Shown here piece by piece: positions 56,875-64,000 of a DNA stretch of 64,000 nt (the stretch's first letter is position 1; every line of letters begins with the position of its first letter). The notes beneath the pieces are model-generated. The model made no database searches, was not told where the DNA came from, and saw only the letters and a program-made list of their open reading frames with translations. The translations under genes were made by a program, and so were the position numbers. Origin of the DNA: Sequoia sempervirens (lineage: Eukaryota > Streptophyta > Pinopsida > Cupressales > Cupressaceae); contig VDFB02193867.1 in NCBI GenBank assembly GCA_007258455.2, positions 530,791,944 to 530,855,943 on the forward strand, given 5' to 3'.

Positions 56875-58301
56875 TTTATGAATCTATTTTTCTTTTGTGA
56901 TCACAAATTATTCATAAATATTTTTTTATTAGAATTATGAATTGGATAGAGATAGATTTTTGAAAGTGTTCAAACCATTGTACATGTATCTGATGGAATT
57001 ACCACAGCCACAAACTTCCTCCAGCACATCCAGCACCATATGGCTACTATAAACCACCTACAAAACAAGTGCTAAGATATTCATTCAGTGTATTAAAACT
57101 TTCGATCTGAGAACTGAAAAGATCATTGTCTCAGAACATTGTTTGGACTTTGGATAAATTATGCATCTGATAATTTTTTATTTACTAAACTTAGTTAAAG
57201 GAGGTTTATAGACAGTGGTGATAGGAAGCATAAGGTCTTTGAATCTAGGAGATATATAATATGATATATGTATCCTTATGAAAGTACTCATATTATATCT
57301 TTCACAATCGGTTCAATTGTACAGTGTATATTTTTATATCATTTTTTTTTGTTTATAGACACATTATACTTTCTTTTTAACTTATTGTAGTAAACCTTAT
57401 TTTCAATTCTATTATTCTTTATAATTATTTATAAATTTTAATACTAATTTTATTTCATATCAATTCCATATTTCAAAGCATCCAAATCTTTACCTTAAAG
57501 AAAACCCTATCCCTTTGATTCTCTGCCTAAAATGTTCTCTATAACTATCTTGCTTTTCCTCTGGCAAATGTTTGTATCCATGATTTTATTTATAACAGCT
57601 AGTTCACCTTTTAGAAACAGCTAACCCTTTCCTCCTATATTTCTCTATTGTTGTACCCTCTTGCAAGATGCTTGCATCTTTTATACATTAAAATAGCGAG
57701 TCAAAACAAACTAATCTAAGAGTCTAATCCGAGACCTGCAACAATACTAAACAGTAAGTACTTAAACCCAGGACCTTTCAATACTGTTCCCAAATATTGG
57801 TGAGGGTGCTCTTTAGAAATCCGATCTATCTGAAATGAGTATAAGAAGAAATACACTATGGCTTCCTCTTTGCTATAATGTTATGCAATTATTGCTCATA
57901 AATCTTATTAATATGGCAGTTTATAAGGATCTGTGATGTGAGATAAAATTGTTAATTAAATTTGAACTACAAACATGCCTAAACTGACAGATCTTGTCTA
58001 TGTTCAATAAATACTGTTTAGTGGTTGTGGCTTTCCTCTATTTTGATACGAAACGTTTGACAAAATCTCTATACCATATCATAGATTATATCTTCCACAA
58101 AATATACCAAATATGCATATCACTTGTGTAAACTACATACATCTTCTCCAAGGCTACTTTCATTTGCTAGATTCGGTCAAAGTAAGCTTTCTCATAGACA
58201 AATTTTCCTTTAATTTGTTTGTTGGGTATGTCTTTATATTTTCGTCTGGTTGTAGGCTATATCCACCATTAAACCCGCATGAAATTTATGTTGTTTAGCT
58301 A
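56875..58301 (+). other. Upstream region of LBD gene, copy B
   Basis: Nearly identical to 14240-15666 (about three to five substitutions), including the last 280 bases before the ATG. No confident promoter element assigned. Confidence 0.5.
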
Positions 58302-58948
58302 ATGCAGATGGATGGCACAATAAGAGAGCTACAAACTGGATCTTCATGTGCAGCTTGCAAGATCAGAAAAAGAAAATGTGTGCAGAAATGTCCGCTTGCT
58401 CCCTATTTCCCATCAAGCGATCCTGATAGATTTTTAACAACAATGAAAGTATTCAAAGCAAGCAAGATTGCCAAGATAATTAAGGTTGACAAGTTGCCAT
58501 TGATTTTATTTTTTTTAGAATGACTCTGCACTATAAATTCAAGGAGAAGAAAACCAACATTTGCAACATGCATATCTAACATGGTATTTTGTTGCAGGAT
58601 ACTCCACCAGAGAAGCGATCAGATGCTGTGAATAGCATAATATATGAAGCAAGTGTTCGAAACCGTGATCCTGTCAATGGTTGTGCAGGTGTCATAAGTG
58701 ATTTGCAGAAGCATGTTTTGGAGCTGCAATCCCAATTGGCAGAAGCTAAACAGGAGCTGGCTGCCTTGCAAACGGCATCTCATCACTCTTTTACTACCGA
58801 TTCTTCTCCTAAAGTAGAAGTAGCAGGAACACCAAAAGAGGTTGATGTTCAAATGGATGACATAATAATGAGGGAAGATAATGCATATCAGTCCCTAAAC
58901 TGGGAGGAACTGATTGGGTTTGATCTTCAAGAATTCAGGGAGCTGTGA
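58302..58948 (+). CDS. LOB-domain (LBD/AS2-like) transcription factor, copy B; two exons 58302-58484 and 58598-58948
   Basis: 177-residue paralogue of the copy A gene, same 113-bp intron position and length, intact. The zinc-finger-like block is CAACKIRKRKCVQKC. The GAS block starts FKASKIAKII. The leucine zipper Leu97/104/108/115 is unchanged. Differences from copy A by eye: E28Q, L38S, R52K, E61K, M75I, D103E, C125S, I127T and S140P, plus about eight silent changes. None touches the cysteines or zipper leucines. The donor context is AAG|GTTGAC; the acceptor is TTGTTGCAG. Reading through the intron would give 73 residues. Likely nuclear DNA-binding; partners unknown. Confidence 0.9.
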
Positions 58949-59051
58949 TATTTAGCATTGGTTCTATATTTTCATTGGTTGGGATGTATTTGTTACTTCA
59001 TTTATTCTACACTTTGTCAGCTGATAAGTTTTTTAAATATACTTTTGGATT

Positions 59052-59057
59052 AACAAA
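59052..59057 (+). promoter_or_regulatory. Altered polyadenylation signal of LBD copy B (AACAAA)
   Basis: TTGGATTAACAAAGTTTTG, where copy A has AATAAA. Plants tolerate variant signals, so this may shift rather than remove polyadenylation. Confidence 0.5.
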
Positions 59058-59288
59058 GTTTTGTATCACTACAGCGAATCAAAGTTAATAGGTATTCTTA
59101 ATGTGAACTTGTCTTTGGATTTTGATGTTTGTAGTTTGGATTGGAAATACTTGGTTTTCAGATTTCTTTCTTTCATGGATTCTAGATTAGTCCCACTTCA
59201 TGGAATATGAAGCTTATTTGTGTAGAAGAAAAAAACATAAGTATTTTAAAGGCAAAATATTATTAAAATCTTTTTTTTTTTAGTTTTT

Positions 59289-59348
59289 AGACTGCAAAGA
59301 ATGGGGTAGCACGACCCTTATAAACTGCAGCGCGTCTGGTAAACTTTT
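59289..59348. repeat. SINE-like 3' fragment (copy B, first)
   Basis: GACTGCAAAGAATGGGGTAGC, then CCCTTATAAACTGCAGCGCGTCTGGTAAAC; counterpart of 16657-16715. Confidence 0.45.
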
Positions 59349-60536
59349 AAAAAAATATTATTAAAATCTTATTATTATTATTAGTAATAATTTAGTTATT
59401 GGTTAAAAAGTAGTTTGTTTTATTGGTTAAAAAATTTGACGGATTTCTAGAAAAAGTAAGGTAAACTTGGTTTTTTTAAAGAATGATTTTTTTTCATTAT
59501 AAAGTCATTATTAAATCTTTCTAAAATAAATAAATAAATAAACGTTATTTTTTTAATTTTAAATTGACACTTTATAAAAATGAATTTTCTTCCTTTTTTT
59601 TCTTTATAAAGTCATTATTAAATTTTTGTAAATGTTACTTATTTTATCAAATCTTTCTAAAATCAATAAATAAATTGATTTTTTTAATAAAGATTTTTTA
59701 ATTTATCTAATTGTTATTTTTTTACTAAATAAAATCTGAAAAAAATCAATTAACTATTTTATTGGATTCAACTATTAAATAATAAAATAAATAAACTAAT
59801 ATCTTTATTATTTATGTTTTAATATTTTATGGATACAATTTGACTATTATGTGTTCTCCTTTTTTGTTTTTTCCATCATGTATTTTTATTATTATTATAG
59901 GTTGTCCAAAAAAAATTATAACCTATATTATTTTAGGTCTTTATTAAATATAATATATAAGTTATTAATGTATTATATATATACATATATAATTTCTATT
60001 TATATCCTATTATTAATAATAAAATAAATAAACTAATATCTTTATTATTTATGTTTTTAATATTTTATGGATAAAATTTGATTATTATAGGTTCTCCAAA
60101 AAAATTATAACCTATTAATGTAGGTAATATTAATTTATAATATATATATATATATAATTCTATTTATATCCTATATTATTGCAAGTAATATTTTGTAAGT
60201 TCTCCTTTAATATATATATTTATATATATTAATATATAAATTATTATGATTTTATCTATTGATATTAATATATATTATATATTATATATATTATAACCTT
60301 TTATATTTTAACCATCTATATTTTATTTTTATTGAATCATTTATTTTTTTCAACTTTTGTAGTATATATAATATACATATACTTATTAAATTAAAAATAA
60401 ACAACTTGTAATAAATAATCATTTTAATATACAACAATTTTATATTAATCATAAGAGAAGAAACATTGCACACACATAATATATCTATAATTATTTTTAA
60501 TATATATTGGTTTTTTTTATTTTTTTTATTTTTTTT
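59349..60536. other. AT-rich region, rearranged relative to copy A
   Basis: Contains about 260 bp (59520-59780) without clear match in copy A and a 237-bp tandem duplication (units from 59781 and from 60018, each starting AATAAAATAAATAAACTAAT and carrying TTATTATTTATGTTTT). Lacks the long TATATG microsatellite. No genes. Confidence 0.6.
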
Positions 60537-60661
60537 AGATTGCAGCCCCCTATATAAACTGGAGCACACTTGGTAAAAAAAATTCATGCTAGCACAACAC
60601 ACCCTCCCTCCGATACCATGGGGATGATGGGGGACTAGACCTCATGACCTCTTTCCTATAA
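60537..60661 (-). mobile_element. SINE-like element (copy B, second)
   Basis: Counterpart of 18221-18362, about 18 bp shorter because the GGAATTGGGTATCCAC segment is missing. The B-box-like GGTCTAGTCCC is kept on the minus strand. Confidence 0.45.
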
Positions 60662-60669
60662 CAAAAGAT

Positions 60670-60753
60670 AGGTTTAGGATTAGGATTATTGTTAGGGTTA
60701 GAGTTAGGGTTAGGGATAGAATTAGAGTTAAGATGTGAGTTAAGGGTTAGGTC
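60670..60753. repeat. Telomere-like TTAGGG-rich tract
   Basis: GGTTTAGGATTAGG, GTTAGGGTTAGAGTTAGGG and TTAAGGGTTAGG. Better ordered than the copy A counterpart at 18366-18470. Confidence 0.5.
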
Positions 60754-61980
60754 ATACAAATAACTAATTAACAATACTAAAACACTATAATTAGCAGAAC
60801 TTACATTTATTTGTATTCACATTAATAAAACTTACATTTACTTTTTATCAAATCTAAAAAATAATTATTACAATGCAAGTACTAGACACTATGTGGCACT
60901 TGTTTATTTATATATTTTCATTTTAGTACTATTATTTTTTAATTAATTATGTAGAGGTGTCGGGTGATCATGTTTAAAAAAATTATTGAGTGGACATTTA
61001 TATATATTTTAAAAAAAAAAAAATTATAAAATAAAATTAAATAGTTTTATTTTTCTCTATTTCTTTTAGATAGATATATTTCAGATATATTTGTTTCAAA
61101 TCAATAGATAAGTGTTTCAAGTCTTGATAGATTAACTTTTTCAAGGGAAATATGATAATTTATTAGTCCAAAATATCACGGATTATTAATTTTTTAATAG
61201 CTAAGTGAGGGAAGTAGATTCTTTTTATATTAATTTAAAAGATTAAAAAAAAAAGTCAAGGTCTTGATAAACTAAACAAAGAAAACTAATCTATCAACAA
61301 GAAAAAAAGAACTTTTATTGTATGGGTACAACCAATCCTAGTACAAGGGGACTTATTTTTCTTTGCATGAGAATAGAGTGACATTTTACATTGATCAATG
61401 CTTGAACTTGAGAAAGATTTCTTCTATTTAATCTTGATCTAATTATTAGAACTTAAACAAGGAAAATCCTTAGAAATGTAATTTACACTAATCTCCAATA
61501 TCTTTACAAGAAGATAGTTCCCAAAAACCTTCATTAGGGCTAGCATTAGCAAAAAATCCTTAGGCCTAGCCATAAAGGGAGAACAATTTGTACCAATCAA
61601 AGAAGTAGGGTGAATCTTTATGTCTATTCATAAAAGGAGAATAAAGTCTTATGACTCCATGTAAGAGGTGAGATCCAAGAATGAGAAGTTGCAGAAGACT
61701 AAAGTTGAAACTTGAATAAAAATGAGTAGACAATTGAACGCTTTTATTGCCCCTTTCCACTAAGAAGCCTACTTTGGAGTACATGCCCCTTTTATAAGCA
61801 ATTGAAACTTTGAACTAACTAATCACCAAATACCAACCTTGAAAATTGATCTGCATCTAAAAGAAATACTTTCATAATCAAGTTTCTTACAAATTTTGTT
61901 CCTTGAAACTTGATCTACATCTAAAAGGAATACCTTCATAATCAAGTTGTTATTTTCAAATATGGCTCCCTACCTTGAAC
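60754..61980. other. Intergenic AT-rich DNA, copy B
   Basis: Counterpart of about 18450-19682 with scattered substitutions and small indels. No gene recognised. Confidence 0.5.
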
Positions 61981-62562
61981 ATGAGACAATTAATAAATGC
62001 TTTGTAATGAAACATAGATTATACTCTATCCTTTTATTCACATAATCATATTGATGTGAAAGTTGTATTGGCCAGGGAGGCAGTTGTATTTTCCAATGAG
62101 GCATACTTGTAACTAGTGAGGTCCATTTGCTAGTGAGGCATATTGTGTAGCCAGTGAGGCACAAAAATTAGCTAGTGAGACTCTATAATCATTGGGTTTT
62201 TATTAAGCTAGTGAGGAAAATTTTCTCAAGTGGTTTTTTATCTCTGAGGGTTTTCCACTCATAAATCACTGTGTTATGGTTTCTCATTATTTGTGGTCTA
62301 CTTGGTCTAGAAGTTCAAACATCTAGTCTCGTGTATCTTTTAGCATTTGAGTTTCTATGGTGTCTTTAACTTTTATGATCTACTTATGTTCTTTATGTTC
62401 AATCAAGCTTGATAGCTCTACATGCATGATGCAACACATGATAGTTGAATTGTTCTAAAACTTGCATTTTATATGTTCAAAGTTATGTAAGATTAATATA
62501 AGGTCATTTTAAATTGGTATACCACTGATTCACCCCCCTCTCATTGGTACTGTACTCCAACA
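61981..62562 (+). mobile_element. Truncated Copia-like LTR (copy B)
   Basis: Last 582 bp of the solo LTR seen whole at 21747-23595, ending GTACTCCAACA and followed by CTATC, the same right target-site sequence. The left 1.26 kb and 2 kb of flank were removed by a deletion at 61980/61981. Confidence 0.8.
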
Positions 62563-62567
62563 CTATC

Positions 62568-63033
62568 TTATTTCATTAACCTTATATTTCAAAAAATTCT
62601 CGATCTCCTTAGGTGTCTTCACTTCATGCTTCTCCATATTGGCTAGTTCAAGACTAATTATTATACTTATAAGGTCTTCAAAACTATACTTATCCTTATT
62701 CAATTACTTTTACCTTCCATAATTGTATGTATATATAAAGCAAGGACATTCCTTCTAAAACCTACCACCTTTATTGTTTTCTCAAAAAATAGTCATTAGG
62801 CTACAAAATTCCATTAGATAATAATTCCTAAGGGGATACCTATTATGATCCTAATATATGATATATTCCTAACTATATATTATATATTCTTAAGGATAAG
62901 CACTTGTGGCATGCTTAAAACTAACATAAATATTAGTTAATGAACTAATACCTCTTAATTAGGATGAAGGGGTATGACCCTACATATTTTAGCCTATAAA
63001 TAAGAGAGAGAAATCTCTCCCATATGATCATAT
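62568..63033. other. Spacer, counterpart of 23601-24065
   Basis: No coding signal. A few substitutions against copy A. Confidence 0.5.
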
Positions 63034-63388
63034 TGTAGATAGGGCTAGAATTTGGGTATAATAAGTATGAATCAACAATAGCAACCATAAAACTATCTAA
63101 TTCAAGCAATAAAGACCCTAATCCAACAATGAAGCACAAATGAACATAGAAAACCCAATAATAAAGCAATAATTTACTCAATCTCTATGTGATAATTGAT
63201 TCATCTCCATTTCTCTTCTCCATTTTACTTTGTTTGTTCTTCTAGAATAATGTGCAAGATATTTGATAAGCTTGATGTGTAGCAACAAGATCTCAAGATA
63301 GCATGAATGATATGAATAGAATTTTTTTAAAGATTGAAGTTCACCTCAAAATGAATTAAAGGTTTGTTTGTATAGAAATCTCAATTCA
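63034..63388 (-). repeat. LTR of second Tat element, uninterrupted start (copy B)
   Basis: Starts TGTAG at 63034 and runs through the empty site at 63078-63090 to CTCAATTCA at 63388, where the TIR element begins. Confidence 0.7.
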
Positions 63389-64000
63389 GGGTATGTGCAG
63401 GATCATGATGGGCCAAAAAGTGGCAATATGATGGGTATGTGGCTAACAACTTTTGTTTTACCCAAAATTGATGAAACAAAAAGGGTTTTTATAGGAGATT
63501 CTCATATTTCCACCAATATAAATTATTCTTTACTTTGAATTTAATAAGTAATTATTATTCATTTTCTATTTGAATTATGACTAAAGTCCTGATTGATAGG
63601 TTGATTGAAAAACATCTATAGCCTTCAAATGGTATCACATTTTTTGAATCCAAAACATGCATCACATTCTATGCTTCACATACTATAGGATTAAAAAAAG
63701 AAAAATTGAATTTCATGAAGTTTTGACCAAGTTAAGGTGGGAGACATATTTTTATATTTTTAAAAGTTGTAATAAAAATTTATAATTAATTATTTACTTG
63801 GAAAAAAATATAAAAAATATGCATCACATCGGGACATGAGTCCTCTACTTATATATAAAATATTATAAAAAATATTATCATTTTATTGTGGTTAGGGTGG
63901 TCAGACAGACACCTACTTCTTATATTTTCCCTAAAATTTAAGTACTACTGCATTGAAATTTTAAATTTTCACCAAATAGATTTTTTTTTCCTAAAAAAAC
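63389..64000. mobile_element. TIR element, inverted copy of 30139-30941, cut by window end
   Basis: Begins GGGTATGTGCAGGATCATGA and is the reverse complement of 30941 back to about 30308, diverged by roughly 10-15% by eye. Copy A lacks it at the equivalent point (26472/26473). Confidence 0.8.

Larger units (their letters stand above)
43232..63388 (+). repeat. Segmental duplication, copy B
   Basis: Same order and orientation as copy A. Losses relative to A: 19683-23006 equivalent (breakpoint at 61980/61981), about 620 bp near 60360, and the 24114-26166 insertion, for which it is the empty site. Gains: an extra minisatellite unit at 55741-55847 and a 237-bp tandem duplication at 59781. Ends at 63388, where a TIR element follows. 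Confidence 0.95.

Noticed and set aside
1..64000. tRNA, rRNA or organelle-derived sequence
   Set aside because: No cloverleaf-like gene, rRNA block or recognisable plastid or mitochondrial gene was seen on reading both strands; a dedicated search was not possible.

Overview
The window looks like a transposon-dense intergenic stretch of a large plant nuclear genome. It is very AT-rich, every recognisable protein remnant is of plant type, and almost all of it is nested, decayed retroelements around one small gene family. The style of the repeats (very long Tat-type Ty3/gypsy elements with tandem repeats between integrase and the 3' LTR, a long solo Copia-like LTR, LINE fragments) suggests a gymnosperm, possibly a conifer. 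That is inference; I see nothing diagnostic of a species. I found no rRNA, tRNA, CRISPR or bacterial features.

The dominant structure is a direct segmental duplication. Copy A (1 to about 26472, beginning before the window) and copy B (43232 to about 63388) are collinear at a distance of about 43.2 kb, reduced to 42.6 kb and then less by indels. Each copy carries, in order: a minus-strand Tat-lineage Ty3/gypsy element (A: 1-10750, truncated by the window edge; B: complete, 37264-54001, with 5-bp ATATT target duplications); an AT-rich degenerate tandem array; a short region with unassigned conserved reading frames; one plus-strand LOB-domain (LBD) transcription factor gene with two exons (A: 15667-16313; B: 58302-58948); AT-rich DNA with SINE-like remnants; a Copia-like solo LTR (A: 21747-23595; B: truncated by a deletion); and the 3' LTR of a second, older Tat element. 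Divergence between the copies is mosaic. The retroelement block is almost identical, the 1.4 kb upstream of the LBD start is nearly identical, and the LBD coding sequence differs at about 3% of bases.

Between the copies (26473-43231) lie the decayed second Tat element (24066-32374), a 100-N gap, 1.1 kb of polypurine sequence, a 48-bp minisatellite, a 3'-truncated LINE on the minus strand (34974-about 37080), and the 3' part of the complete Tat element. Three smaller insertions give a relative chronology. A 719-bp terminal-inverted-repeat (TIR) element interrupts the Tat element in both copies, so it predates the duplication. A 2.05-kb poly(A)-ended insertion sits only in copy A (24114-26166). 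A different 0.8-kb TIR element interrupts the integrase of the second Tat element (30139-30941) and occurs again, inverted, at 63389, in copy B only.

The only genes that look functional are the two LBD paralogues. Both have the CX2CX6CX3C block, a GAS block with its usual glycine replaced by Arg or Lys, and a perfect LX6LX3LX6L leucine zipper. All retroelement reading frames carry stops or frameshifts.
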